Positions 1 to 8,264 of a stretch of 64,000 nt of DNA are shown in pieces. The stretch's first letter is position 1, and each line of letters begins with the position of its first letter. The position numbers and the translations under genes are program-made. The stretch comes from Paraburkholderia nodosa (lineage in GTDB: Bacteria; Pseudomonadota; Gammaproteobacteria; Burkholderiales; Burkholderiaceae). The stretch lies in the NCBI RefSeq assembly GCF_001718195.1, contig NZ_MCNV01000006.1, positions 62,001 to 126,000 of the forward strand, given 5' to 3'. Below the pieces are notes generated by a model. The model was not told the origin of the DNA, did not search any database, and saw nothing but the letters and a program-made list of their open reading frames with translations.

Positions 1-1354
1 GCGCTGCGCAGGCTACTTCCTGCACGCGCAGCTCGAATCGGGGTCGTTGTGCCCGCTGACCATGACGTTCGCGAGCATCGCCGTGCTGCAGCGCGAACCG
101 GCGCTGTTCGAAACGCTGCGCGCGCCGCTCTACACGCGCGAGCACGACGCGCGCGACCTGCCGCTCGCGCAGAAGCGTTCGATGATGATCGGCATGGGCA
201 TGACCGAGAAGCAAGGCGGCTCGGACGTGCGCAGCAACCGCACCGAGGCGCGCCCCGCGGGCATCGAAGCCGGCCGCGGCGCGGCGTATCTGCTCACCGG
301 CCACAAGTGGTTTTTCTCGGCGCCGCAGTGCGACGCGCATCTCGTGCTCGCGCGCACCACGGAGCACGACGGACTTTCCTGCTTCTTCGTGCCGCGCTAC
401 CGGCCGGACGGCACGAAAAACGCGGTCAATGTGCAGCGCCTGAAGAACAAGCTCGGCAACCGCTCGAACGCGAGCAGCGAAGTGGAATTCTTCGATGCGT
501 ACGGCGTGATGATCGGCGACGAAGGCCGCGGCGTGCCGACCATCATCGAGATGGCGAACTACACGCGGCTCGACTGCGTGATCGGCAGCGCGGCGCTCAT
601 GCGCGCGGCGCTCGTGCAGGCGATCCACCACGCGCGCCACCGCAGCGCGTTCGGCCGCGTGCTCGCCGAGCAGCCGCTCATGCAAAACGTGCTCGCCGAT
701 CTCGCGCTCGAATCGGAAGCGGCGACGGCGCTCTTCATGCGGCTTGCGCGCGCCTTCGAAGACAGCGCCGAAGCGAAACCCGGCGATACCGACGACACGT
801 TGCTCGAAGCACGCGCCTGGCGGCGCATCGTCACGCCGGCGGCGAAGTTCTGGGTCTGCAAGCGCGCGCTCGCGTTCACGGGCGAGGCCATGGAAGTCTG
901 GGGCGGCAACGGTTACGTCGAGGAAGGGCCGATGGCGCGCTTCTATCGCGAAGCGCCCGTCAACTCGATCTGGGAAGGCTCGGGCAACGTGATGTGCCTC
1001 GACGTGCTGCGCGCGCTGGAGCGCGAGGCCGACGCCGCCCAGGCGCTCTTTCTCGCGTGGCGGCGCGACGCGCAGACTCACCCGGTTCTGAACGCCGCGC
1101 TCGACCGCCTCTCGGTGCTGCTCAATGGCGCGCCGGGCACGCGCGAGGCGAGCGCGCGGCGCATCGCGCAGCAGATCGTGCTGATCGCGCAGGCCATGCT
1201 GCTGCGCGACGGTCCGCCGGAGATCGCCGAAGCGTTCATCGCCACGCGCCTCGACGAACACGACGCCGACTGCGACCGCGTATTCGGCACGCTGCCCGCG
1301 CGCTTCGATCACGCCGCGATCATCGAGCGGGCGTTTCCGTCGCGCCCGGTGTGA
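1..1354 (+). CDS. Acyl-CoA dehydrogenase, AidB/isovaleryl-CoA dehydrogenase type (5' end outside window)
   Basis: FAD-dependent acyl-CoA dehydrogenase. The reading frame is open from base 2, so the N-terminal helical domain starts before the window. What remains begins in the family segment LESGSLCPLTMTFAS. It continues through the middle beta-barrel (GMGMTEKQGGSDVRSN) and the C-terminal four-helix domain with GNGYVEEGPMARFYREAP and WEGSGNVMCLDVLRAL. The last motif is typical of the AidB branch, whose members either oxidise branched acyl-CoA or protect DNA from alkylation; the sequence cannot decide which. It is followed 83 bp downstream by an aldehyde dehydrogenase on the same strand, possibly one transcription unit. 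No link to the flagellar genes is visible. Confidence 0.9.
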   Translation, partial: RCAGYFLHAQLESGSLCPLTMTFASIAVLQREPALFETLRAPLYTREHDARDLPLAQKRSMMIGMGMTEKQGGSDVRSNRTEARPAGIEAGRGAAYLLTGHKWFFSAPQCDAHLVLARTTEHDGLSCFFVPRYRPDGTKNAVNVQRLKNKLGNRSNASSEVEFFDAYGVMIGDEGRGVPTIIEMANYTRLDCVIGSAALMRAALVQAIHHARHRSAFGRVLAEQPLMQNVLADLALESEAATALFMRLARAFEDSAEAKPGDTDDTLLEARAWRRIVTPAAKFWVCKRALAFTGEAMEVWGGNGYVEEGPMARFYREAPVNSIWEGSGNVMCLDVLRALEREADAAQALFLAWRRDAQTHPVLNAALDRLSVLLNGAPGTREASARRIAQQIVLIAQAMLLRDGPPEIAEAFIATRLDEHDADCDRVFGTLPARFDHAAIIERAFPSRPV

Positions 1355-1437
1355 CCACTCAGCACGAACCGATAGCACGAACCGATTTTTCCGTTCGCCC
1401 GCGCGCCAAAGCGTGGGCGAACCCAAGAGGACCGACC

Positions 1438-2889
1438 ATGAAGCAGGACCTGCCCGAAGACTTCGCGATCAACGCACACGACGCCCCCGACGACCCGCGC
1501 GCCGCGCTCGACACGCTGCTCGCCGCGCAGCGCGAAGCCTTCCTGCGCGACCCGTTCCCGTCGTGGGACGCACGCGCGCGCCATCTCAGGGCGCTGCGCG
1601 ACGTGCTGTTCTCGAACCGCGACGCGCTCGCCGAGGCGATGAACGCCGACTTCGGCCAGCGTTCGAAGGCGGAGGTCGCGCTCGCGGAATTCGTCGTCCT
1701 CAAGCAGGAGATCGACGCGGCGCTCAGGCACGGCGCGCGCTGGATGAAGCCGCGCCGCAGACCGGTCGGCAAATGGCTGCTGCCCGGACGCGCGAAGCTG
1801 GTGCCGCAGCCGCTTGGCGTGGCGGGGATCGTGGTGCCGTGGAACTATCCGCTGCAGTTGGCCGCGAGCCCGCTCGTGTGTGCGCTCGCGGCGGGCAACC
1901 GCGCCATGATCAAGATGTCGGAGTTGACGCCGCGCACGTCCGCGCTGTTCGCGGAGCTGATCGGCAAGACCTTCGCGCGCGACCACGTGGCGGTCGTAAA
2001 CGGCGACGCGTCGGTCGGCGCCGCCTTCAGTGCGCTGCCGTTCGACCATTTGCTCTTCACCGGCTCGACGCGCGTGGGGCACGAGGTCATGCGCGCAGCT
2101 GCCGCGAACCTCACGCCGGTCACGCTCGAACTGGGCGGCAAGTCGCCCGTAATCATCGGTGAAGACGCGCGCTTGAACTACGCCGTGGACAGCCTGCTGC
2201 TCGGCAAGACGCTGAACGCGGGGCAAACCTGCATCGCGCCCGACTACGTGCTGCTGCCGCGCGGCCAGGAGGAGGCGTTCATCGCTCGCGCGCGCACGCG
2301 CTTCGCGCAGCTCTATCCGGACTTCGCGAACAACCGCGACTACACGTCGATCATCTCGGCGCGCCACTTCGAGCGCCTGCAACGCCTCGCCGACGAAGCT
2401 CAGGCGCGCGGCGCGCAACTGCACGCGCTCGGCACGCACGACGCGGCCACGCGGCGCTTCGCGCCCGTCATCGTGACGAACGCCGGCGCGCAGACGGCGC
2501 TCATGCAGGAGGAAATCTTCGGGCCGCTCTTGCCGCTCGTGCCCTACGACACGCTCGACGAAGCGTTGCGCTACGTGAATGCGCGCCCTCGCCCGCTCTC
2601 GCTCTATCTCTATGCCGACGACCCGCGCACGGTCGAGCGCGTGACGCACGAAACGGTGGCGGGCGGGATGTCGGTGAACGAGACGCTCATGCATATCGCC
2701 GCCGAGGGGCTGCCGTTCGGCGGCGTCGGCCCGAGCGGCATGGGCGCGTATCACGGCTACGAGGGCTTCGTCACGTTCTCGAAGATGAAGCCGGTCTTCA
2801 CCCAGGCGCGGCTGAATGCGCGCGGGCTCATCGCGCCGCCCTACGGCAAGCGCGTCGCCTGGCTGATCAAGTTGATGTTGAGGAGTTGA
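1438..2889 (+). CDS. Aldehyde dehydrogenase, coniferyl-aldehyde dehydrogenase type
   Basis: NAD(P)-dependent oxidation of an aldehyde to the acid. It is 483 residues, full length for the family. The oxyanion Asn lies in VVPWNYPLQ (about 136), the cofactor loop is FTGSTRVG (about 208-214), the general base Glu is in LELGGKSP (about 231) and the catalytic Cys is in NAGQTCIAPDY (about 265). The N-terminus resembles coniferyl aldehyde dehydrogenase (CalB) more than betaine or succinate semialdehyde enzymes; this substrate call is inferred. The ATG at 1438 is preceded by AAGAGG at 1425-1430. Its 3' end overlaps the convergent FlhB-like gene by 23 bp. Confidence 0.88.
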   Translation: MKQDLPEDFAINAHDAPDDPRAALDTLLAAQREAFLRDPFPSWDARARHLRALRDVLFSNRDALAEAMNADFGQRSKAEVALAEFVVLKQEIDAALRHGARWMKPRRRPVGKWLLPGRAKLVPQPLGVAGIVVPWNYPLQLAASPLVCALAAGNRAMIKMSELTPRTSALFAELIGKTFARDHVAVVNGDASVGAAFSALPFDHLLFTGSTRVGHEVMRAAAANLTPVTLELGGKSPVIIGEDARLNYAVDSLLLGKTLNAGQTCIAPDYVLLPRGQEEAFIARARTRFAQLYPDFANNRDYTSIISARHFERLQRLADEAQARGAQLHALGTHDAATRRFAPVIVTNAGAQTALMQEEIFGPLLPLVPYDTLDEALRYVNARPRPLSLYLYADDPRTVERVTHETVAGGMSVNETLMHIAAEGLPFGGVGPSGMGAYHGYEGFVTFSKMKPVFTQARLNARGLIAPPYGKRVAWLIKLMLRS

Positions 2890-3271
2890 AGGGCAGCGCG
2901 GGGCGGGTGCCGGCGATCCTGCGGATGTCGCTGATATCGCGTGGGGCGCCGCCGGCTGTCGCTCCGGCGGCTTGCGTTTGCGCGGCGGCTTTGACCTTCG
3001 CGTCGTTTTCCGTTTCGAGGCGGTGCAGCCACGCCAGCAGTTCGGCCACCGCCTGATAGAGCTGCGGCGGGATCTTGGCGTCGAGGTCCACGCGCATGAG
3101 CAGCGAGACCATCTCCGGCGCTTCGTGCACGTAGAGGCCCGCTTCCTTCGCGCGTTGCACGATCATCTCCGCGACGAGGCCGTAGCCCTTCGCGACCACG
3201 CGTGGCGCGCCGTCGCCTTCAGGGGCGTCGTAGGCGAGCGCGGCGGCGCTCTTGCGGTGCGTGCGGCTCAT
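2867..3271 (-). CDS. Stand-alone FlhB C-terminal-domain protein (FlhX/FhlB-like)
   Basis: A 134-residue protein that matches only the cytoplasmic C-terminal domain of FlhB, the export-gate protein that switches substrate specificity of the flagellar type III system. APRVVAKGYGLVA aligns with APKVVAKGVNLVA of the full FlhB at 39.9-41.3 kb, followed by the conserved EAP, IPPQLYQAVAELLAW and LHRLE segments. There are no membrane helices. The protein begins where FlhB is cut: its start (SRTHRKSAAALAY) replaces NPTHFAVALKY, and the autocleavage Asn-Pro is absent. Last gene of the fliS operon; its ATG shares one base with the TGA of the upstream fliK-like gene (TGATG), so translation is probably coupled. 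The H. pylori counterpart HP1575 can act as a spare FlhB C-domain; the role here is inferred. Confidence 0.88.
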   Translation of the reverse strand: MSRTHRKSAAALAYDAPEGDGAPRVVAKGYGLVAEMIVQRAKEAGLYVHEAPEMVSLLMRVDLDAKIPPQLYQAVAELLAWLHRLETENDAKVKAAAQTQAAGATAGGAPRDISDIRRIAGTRPALPFNSSTST

Positions 3272-4809
3272 CACAACTCCCAGTCGTGGTCGAGGCGGTG
3301 GTGCCGCTGGTCGGTCGCGTCGGCGCCCGGTCGCGCGGCGGACGCCTCCGCCGCGGCGCCAGCCTGCGCGGTCTGCGTGGTGGATGCGGCGGAAGTGGTT
3401 TGTGCGGCGTAGGCGCTCGCAGCGCTCGCTGCCCTGGCCGCCTCGGCGGGACTTGCCGCGGGGCCGCTGCCGATCTCGCGGATCGAGAGCCCCGCGAGCG
3501 TGAGCCCGAGCGCTTCGAGCCGACCGCGCAGCGATTCGCTTTCTGCGGTCAGGCGCGCGGCGCCGCCCGCATTCGCCTGCACGCGCACGGCGAGCGTCGA
3601 GCCTGTGAGCGTCAGTTCCGCGTCGACGGTGCCGAGCTTCGGCAGCGCAAGCGTGAGCCGCGTGCGCCATGGGATGTCGTCGGCATCCACACCGCCTGCG
3701 CCCGAGTGCGGGTCGCGGGCATCGTAGTCGTCCTGCTGGATGCTCCAGTCCACCCGCACGCCCGGCCAGGCCTCGCCGTTCCAGCGAAACTCACCGGTGG
3801 CAAGCAGATCGAGTTGCTGGCGCACGAGCGGAATCACGGCCGGATGGACCGTCGGCCCGGCGCCCTGCGCGGCGGCCTCATGCATCGCGGGCAACAGGGT
3901 GTCGGCGAGCGTCGCGCGCGCCTGGGCCTGGTTCGCGGCCGCGTCGCCGTGCAGATCGGCCAGCCCGGGAAAGGCCCGCGCCAGTGCGGCATTGAGCGCG
4001 TTTGCCGCGTTCTGGGCATTGCCCGTTTCGCCGCGCGCGGCGCCCGGCGCGTCGGCGAACGTCTCGGTCCATTGCACGTCGTCGATCTCGTCGTCGGCCG
4101 GGCTCCAGTCGAGCGGCAGTTGCGAGTGCGCGCCGAGCAGACGGTTTTGCGGCTCGTCGGCAAGGTCGGCGGGCGAGAGCTGGCCGCGCAACCATTGCGC
4201 GAGGTGGGCTTCGTAGAAGAGTCCGCTCGAGCTGACCGTCTGCGCGAGCGACGCCGCGAGCGCGGCGACCGGGCCGGCCTGTGCGGCGGCGGTTTGCGCG
4301 CTTTGAGCGGTTTGGGTGGTTTGTCCGGCCTGCGGGTTTTGCGAGGACGCCGTCTGCGCGGAAGCATCGGTCCCGGCGTCGGCCGCCGCGGCCAGCGCTT
4401 CGCCGGCCGGACCCTGGGCCGCGAGCGCCACGTCCGCGAGCAGCGCCGCTTGTGCCGCCTGCGCCTGCTCGCCGGCAAGACCCGGCAGCGGCAACGTGGC
4501 CGCGCCGCCGGGCGCCGCGTCGGCAGCGGGGCTGGCCCAGAGCGGCGCGCGGCCCACTACGGCGGGCGTCGCTTCGCCGCCCGAGCGGATGATGGCGTCG
4601 AGCGCCAGCGCAACCGCCGAAAGGACGGTCTCGGTCGAGTCCTGCGTACTGCTGGTGTTGGTCGCGGTGTCGGCGAGTGCGGCAGTGCCCGTTGCGAGCG
4701 CGGAGACGCCCGTCTGCGCCGCGCCGGAGGCGCTCTGCGGCCCGACCGGCGTGAGCGCCGCAATGCGGCTCGCGAGGAGCGCGGCGGCTCCGGTGTCGAT
4801 TCCGTTCAT
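3271..4809 (-). CDS. Second FliK-like hook-length control protein
   Basis: A 512-residue protein with an Ala/Gln/Thr-rich, low-complexity N-terminal two thirds and a compact C-terminal domain of the flagellar hook-length control type. That domain (about residues 375-465) includes WRTRLTLALPKLGTVDAELTL, the GSTLAVRVQA strand and LRGRLEALGLTLAGLSIREIG. FliK measures hook length during export and its C-domain contacts FlhB to flip specificity from hook to filament substrates. The canonical fliK is at 12.1-13.7 kb, so this is a second copy. Its place in the late operon fliS-fliT-this gene-FlhB-like is unusual for FliK. There are 84 bp between it and fliT and a 1-nt overlap with the following gene. 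Confidence 0.8.
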   Translation of the reverse strand: MNGIDTGAAALLASRIAALTPVGPQSASGAAQTGVSALATGTAALADTATNTSSTQDSTETVLSAVALALDAIIRSGGEATPAVVGRAPLWASPAADAAPGGAATLPLPGLAGEQAQAAQAALLADVALAAQGPAGEALAAAADAGTDASAQTASSQNPQAGQTTQTAQSAQTAAAQAGPVAALAASLAQTVSSSGLFYEAHLAQWLRGQLSPADLADEPQNRLLGAHSQLPLDWSPADDEIDDVQWTETFADAPGAARGETGNAQNAANALNAALARAFPGLADLHGDAAANQAQARATLADTLLPAMHEAAAQGAGPTVHPAVIPLVRQQLDLLATGEFRWNGEAWPGVRVDWSIQQDDYDARDPHSGAGGVDADDIPWRTRLTLALPKLGTVDAELTLTGSTLAVRVQANAGGAARLTAESESLRGRLEALGLTLAGLSIREIGSGPAASPAEAARAASAASAYAAQTTSAASTTQTAQAGAAAEASAARPGADATDQRHHRLDHDWEL

Positions 4810-4893
4810 GGTGTTCCGGATCTGCGCACGGCGCTGACCTGCCGGTTCATGGGGCGTTGCGCGCCGTTGCCTCGCGAGGCGCCACGCGCCGCG

Positions 4894-5226
4894 CTAGCGG
4901 GCGCCGTAGATTTCCTGCAAGACCCGCGCGGGCTGCACGGTGCCGTAAAAGAGCGCCGAAAGCCGTGCCATGCAAGGGCTTGCGAGATCGCGAATGGCGG
5001 CGTCGTCGGCGAGGATCTGGCGGATCAGCTCGTACTTGCGAGCCCGTTCGGTAACCGTGAGCCGAACCGCGGCTTCGGCGTCCTTCAAGGCATCGACGAG
5101 GATCCGGTACTCCTCCTGCAAGCCGATCAGATCGTTCCAGTGCGCATCGCGCGCCGCATGGAGCATCTGCTCCGACACGGCCGCTATCGCTTCGTAGCGG
5201 GCGAAGTAGTCTGCTTTTGAACTCAT
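4894..5226 (-). CDS. fliT: FliT flagellar export chaperone
   Basis: A small, mostly helical protein of 110 residues, the usual size of FliT, the export chaperone of the filament cap FliD. In enterics FliT also dampens FlhDC activity. The sequence is divergent, so the call rests on size, helix content (MSSKADYFARYEAIAAVSEQ; LVDALKDAEAAVRLTVTERARK) and its position directly after fliS. Its ATG overlaps the fliS stop by 4 nt (ATGA). Its expected client FliD is not encoded in the window. Confidence 0.8.
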   Translation of the reverse strand: MSSKADYFARYEAIAAVSEQMLHAARDAHWNDLIGLQEEYRILVDALKDAEAAVRLTVTERARKYELIRQILADDAAIRDLASPCMARLSALFYGTVQPARVLQEIYGAR

Positions 5227-5669
5227 CTCATCAATGAGCCGGACGCTGACGCGGATGCCTGTTCGGCCATCCTCGCCACTTCCGGCGCTATCCCCAACCA
5301 GGCTTCTTCGAGCGTAGCCAGCAGTCGATCGACCTCGACCAGCATGGTCTCGCTCTGTTTAATATTGGCTTCCAGCAGGCGCTTCGTCATATAGCTGTAC
5401 AGCGCATTCAGGCGTTGAGCGATCTCGCCGCCCGCCTCGACGTTCAACGCGAGCTGAAGTCCGCTCTCGATAATCCGGATCGCCTTGGCGATCGCCTCGC
5501 AACGCGGCCCGACGTTGCCGGCCTGCAAATGCATACGTGCCTGCGCAATGGCCTGGCGCGCTCCCTGGTACAGGAGAACGATCAGCTTGTGCGGGCTCGC
5601 ACCCATGACCCCCGTTTCGACGCCCACGCGTGCATAGGCGTTAGCTCCAGATTGGGCAGGGGAAAACAT
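5223..5669 (-). CDS. fliS: FliS flagellin export chaperone
   Basis: Cytoplasmic chaperone that binds the C-terminus of flagellin and holds it unfolded for export. It is 148 residues and carries the family core ANAYARVGVETGVMGASPHKLIVLLYQGA, here read in parts: AYARVGVETGV, SPHKLIVLLYQGA and later ALYSYMTKRLLEAN. The ATG at 5669 was chosen over an upstream start because a strong AAGGAGAA lies just before it and FliS proteins begin this way. It heads a late operon (fliS-fliT-fliK-like-FlhB-like) behind a sigma-28 promoter at 5754-5781. Confidence 0.95.
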   Translation of the reverse strand: MFSPAQSGANAYARVGVETGVMGASPHKLIVLLYQGARQAIAQARMHLQAGNVGPRCEAIAKAIRIIESGLQLALNVEAGGEIAQRLNALYSYMTKRLLEANIKQSETMLVEVDRLLATLEEAWLGIAPEVARMAEQASASASGSLMR

Positions 5670-5753
5670 CGGCGCTTCTCCTTGATACGTTTGGCTTGAA
5701 TGCGGTCGTCCGACGCGCTGTGCAAGCACGAGCGACGGACTCTTCTAGCCGGG

Positions 5754-5781
5754 TTATCGGAACGTAGGGGGAGAAGCTTTA
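5754..5781 (-). promoter_or_regulatory. Sigma-28 (FliA) promoter of the fliS operon
   Basis: On the minus strand the -35 element is TAAAGCTT and the -10 element is TCCGATAA, separated by 12 bp. The known FliA consensus is TAAAGTTT-N11-GCCGATAA, so 7 of 8 bases match at each box with one extra base in the spacer. The fliS start codon is about 85 bp downstream. Confidence 0.8.
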
Positions 5782-5813
5782 GCGCGTTGAGCGGGCAAAG
5801 GCTTCGGGCACCG

Positions 5814-6149
5814 TCACACCTGAATCTGCATGATGTCGGTGTAGGCGGCCACGAGCTTGTTGCGCACCTGCAAGCCGAACTGGAAGCCGATGTTGGCTTT
5901 CTGCATGTCGACCATCACGTCGTTGAGCGACACGTTGTTCGCGCCCAGTTCGAACGCCTGCGACTCGCCAACGGCCTTCTGCTGGGCGTCGCTGATCTGG
6001 TCGAGCGACGACTTGAGCGCCGCCGCGAACCCGCCGGCCGTGGCCGCGCCCGATTTTTCGTCGGCTGCGGTGGGGCCGCCGGCCGCCTGGGTCGCCATCG
6101 ACTGCATTTGCGCCAAGGCGGACGTGAGCGGGGATACTGGCACGGTCAT
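5814..6149 (-). CDS. fliE: FliE, MS-ring/rod junction protein
   Basis: FliE links the MS ring to the proximal rod and is the first rod component exported. It is 111 residues, with the conserved C-terminal half [20 protein letters not shown] followed by [20 protein letters not shown], the signature of the family. The N-terminal 40 residues are Ala/Gly-rich and variable. It is transcribed alone, divergently from the fliF operon, with the shared 306-bp region holding an FlhDC-box-like inverted repeat. Confidence 0.96.
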   Translation of the reverse strand: MTVPVSPLTSALAQMQSMATQAAGGPTAADEKSGAATAGGFAAALKSSLDQISDAQQKAVGESQAFELGANNVSLNDVMVDMQKANIGFQFGLQVRNKLVAAYTDIMQIQV

Positions 6150-6455
6150 GTTTGCTCCACGAAAAGGGGACGGCAGGGTATTCCGGGGACGAGCCCCAAT
6201 GCCGGAGTTTCAGCGATTGCGCCGCAATCTTCAGCGATTGCACAGCGATCCTGCGGGCCCGGCCGAGACGGCGCACCGACAGATGCCGAATCTGGAGGAG
6301 AGCATAGCAGCGGGTCCGTTTCGGCAGCCCCGAAACTAGGGGGAAAACCCGGCTCTATTCGCGCAATCGGCTTGCCAGTGGCCCCGGATAATGCGTCTCG
6401 TGAAAGTCTCCGCCATGCAAGGCGAGACCTGGAAGCCTCCGGAGATACCCGTCGC
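6150..6455. other. Divergent fliE/fliF control region
   Basis: A 306-bp region without a gene. It holds the inverted-repeat element at 6331-6361 (listed separately) that probably binds FlhDC and could serve both directions. I see no convincing sigma-70 -35/-10 pair, as expected for activator-dependent flagellar class II promoters, and no hairpin terminator. Confidence 0.6.
6331..6361. promoter_or_regulatory. Putative FlhDC box between fliE and fliF
   Basis: Half-sites CGAAACTAG and CTATTCG flank a 15-bp GC-rich centre (31 bp in all). The same architecture occurs upstream of fliL, flgB/flgA and flhB. Enteric FlhD4C2 sites are imperfect inverted repeats with AATAGCG-like halves separated by 10-12 bp, so this is a reasonable operator candidate. 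The assignment is inferred from recurrence and position. Confidence 0.6.
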
Positions 6456-8264
6456 ATGGATTCGACTGCCAATTCTTTGATCAACCCCGACGCCCGCATG
6501 GGCCTCGCCACCTCTGGCGCGGGCGCCGCGCCCGGCGCTGGCGCGGGCGCAGGCCTGGGCGGCGCGGATGACCTCGGCGGCGGTTTCGCGCAACGCCTCG
6601 GCTCGCTCTCGTCGTTGCGCAACGTGCGCGGCAACCCGCGCGCGCCGCTCATTTTTGCCGTGGCGGTGCTCGTGGCCGTGGTCGCGGGTCTCGTGCTGTG
6701 GTCGCGCGCGCCCGACTACAAGGTGCTGTACAGCAACCTGTCGGACCGCGACGGCGGCGCCATCATTACTGCGCTCCAGGCCGCAAACGTTCCCTACAAG
6801 TTCTCGGACGCCGGCGGCGCCATCCTCGTGCCCGCCGAGCAGGTCAACGAAATGCGCCTGCGCCTCGCCTCCCAGGGCCTGCCGAAGAACGGTTCGGTCG
6901 GCTTCGAGCTGATGGACAACCAGAAGTTCGGCATCAGCCAGTTCGCCGAGCAGGTGAACTACCAGCGCGCGCTCGAAGGCGAGCTCGAACAAACGATTCA
7001 GTCGATCGCGAGCGTGAAGTCGGCGCGCGTGCATCTGGCCATTCCGAAGCCCTCGGTGTTCGTGCGCGAGCGCGAAGCGCCCTCCGCCTCGGTGCTCGTG
7101 AACCTGTATCCGGGCCGCATCCTCGACGACGGCCAGGTCGCCGCGATCACGCACATGGTGGCTTCGGCCGTGCCGGACCTGCCGGTGCGCAACGTGACGG
7201 TGGTCGACCAGGACGGCAACCTGCTCACGCAGAGCGCCACGGGCGTAGGCCTCGATGCCTCGCAGCTCAAGTACGTGCGCCAGGTCGAGCACGACACCCA
7301 GGCGCGCATCGATGCGATCCTCGCGCCCCTGTTCGGCGCCGGCAACGCACGCTCGCAGGTGAGCGCCGATCTCGACTTCTCGAAGCTCGAGCAGACCTCC
7401 GAAGCCTACGGTCCGAACGCCAATCCGCAGGCCGCCGCCATCCGCAGCCAGCAGCAGAACATTTCGACGGAAATGCAGCAAAGCGGCGCGGGCGGCGTGC
7501 CCGGCGCGCTCACGAATCAGCCGCCGCAGCCGGCTTCGGCGCCCATCAGCGCGCCGGCGGGTGCCAACGGCGCGTCGGCTCCGGTGCCGGTCTCCGATCA
7601 TCGCGACACCACCACGAACTACGAGCTCGACAAGACCGTGCGCCACTATCAACAAGCGCCGGGCGACGTGAAGCGCCTGTCGGTCGCCGTGATCGTGAAC
7701 TATCAGCCGAAGATGGACGCCAAGGGCCACGCCACCATGCAGCCGCTCGACGCGCAGAAGCTCGCGCAGGTCGAGCAGCTCGTGAAGGACGCCATGGGCT
7801 ACGACGCCAAGCGCGGCGACTCGGTGAACGTGGTGAACGCCGCGTTCCAGACCGAAGTGGACCCGAACGCGAACCTGCCGTGGTGGCGTCAACCGGACAT
7901 CCTCGCCCTTGCCAAGCAGATCGCGACGTGGCTCGGCATTGGCGCGGTGGCTCTCTTCCTCTATTTCGTGATGGTGAAGCCGGCGCTGCGCCGCGCGTTC
8001 CCGCCGCCCGAGCCGGTTGCGCCCGCGCTGCCCGGCATGGGCGACGGCGAGCCGCTGATGCTCGACGGTCTCCCCGAAGCGGTGCGCATCGGCGGCACCG
8101 GCGCGGAAGGCGAAGACAGCGCGGAAAGCGAAGCCGCCCTGCTCGCCTTCGAAAACGAGAAGAACAAGTTCGAACGCAACCTGGAATACGCGCGCAACAT
8201 CGCGCGCCAGGATCCGAAGATCGTCGCAACCGTCGTGAAAAGCTGGGTGAACGATGAACGCTGA
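6456..8264 (+). CDS. fliF: FliF, flagellar MS-ring protein
   Basis: Inner-membrane protein (602 residues) whose copies form the MS ring, the base of the motor and export apparatus. Transmembrane helix 1 is at about 63-83 (APLIFAVAVLVAVVAGLVLW) and helix 2 at about 488-510 (IATWLGIGAVALFLYFVMV). The periplasmic ring-building motifs lie between them (for example GSVGFELMDNQKFGISQF, ARVHLAIPKPSVFVRE). The cytoplasmic C-terminus, which binds FliG, ends in ARQDPKIVATVVKSWVND. The ATG at 6456 was chosen because GGAG lies upstream and the Gly/Ala-rich N-terminus is normal in this group; the frame is open further upstream. The last 11 bp overlap fliG. Confidence 0.97.
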   Translation: MDSTANSLINPDARMGLATSGAGAAPGAGAGAGLGGADDLGGGFAQRLGSLSSLRNVRGNPRAPLIFAVAVLVAVVAGLVLWSRAPDYKVLYSNLSDRDGGAIITALQAANVPYKFSDAGGAILVPAEQVNEMRLRLASQGLPKNGSVGFELMDNQKFGISQFAEQVNYQRALEGELEQTIQSIASVKSARVHLAIPKPSVFVREREAPSASVLVNLYPGRILDDGQVAAITHMVASAVPDLPVRNVTVVDQDGNLLTQSATGVGLDASQLKYVRQVEHDTQARIDAILAPLFGAGNARSQVSADLDFSKLEQTSEAYGPNANPQAAAIRSQQQNISTEMQQSGAGGVPGALTNQPPQPASAPISAPAGANGASAPVPVSDHRDTTTNYELDKTVRHYQQAPGDVKRLSVAVIVNYQPKMDAKGHATMQPLDAQKLAQVEQLVKDAMGYDAKRGDSVNVVNAAFQTEVDPNANLPWWRQPDILALAKQIATWLGIGAVALFLYFVMVKPALRRAFPPPEPVAPALPGMGDGEPLMLDGLPEAVRIGGTGAEGEDSAESEAALLAFENEKNKFERNLEYARNIARQDPKIVATVVKSWVNDER

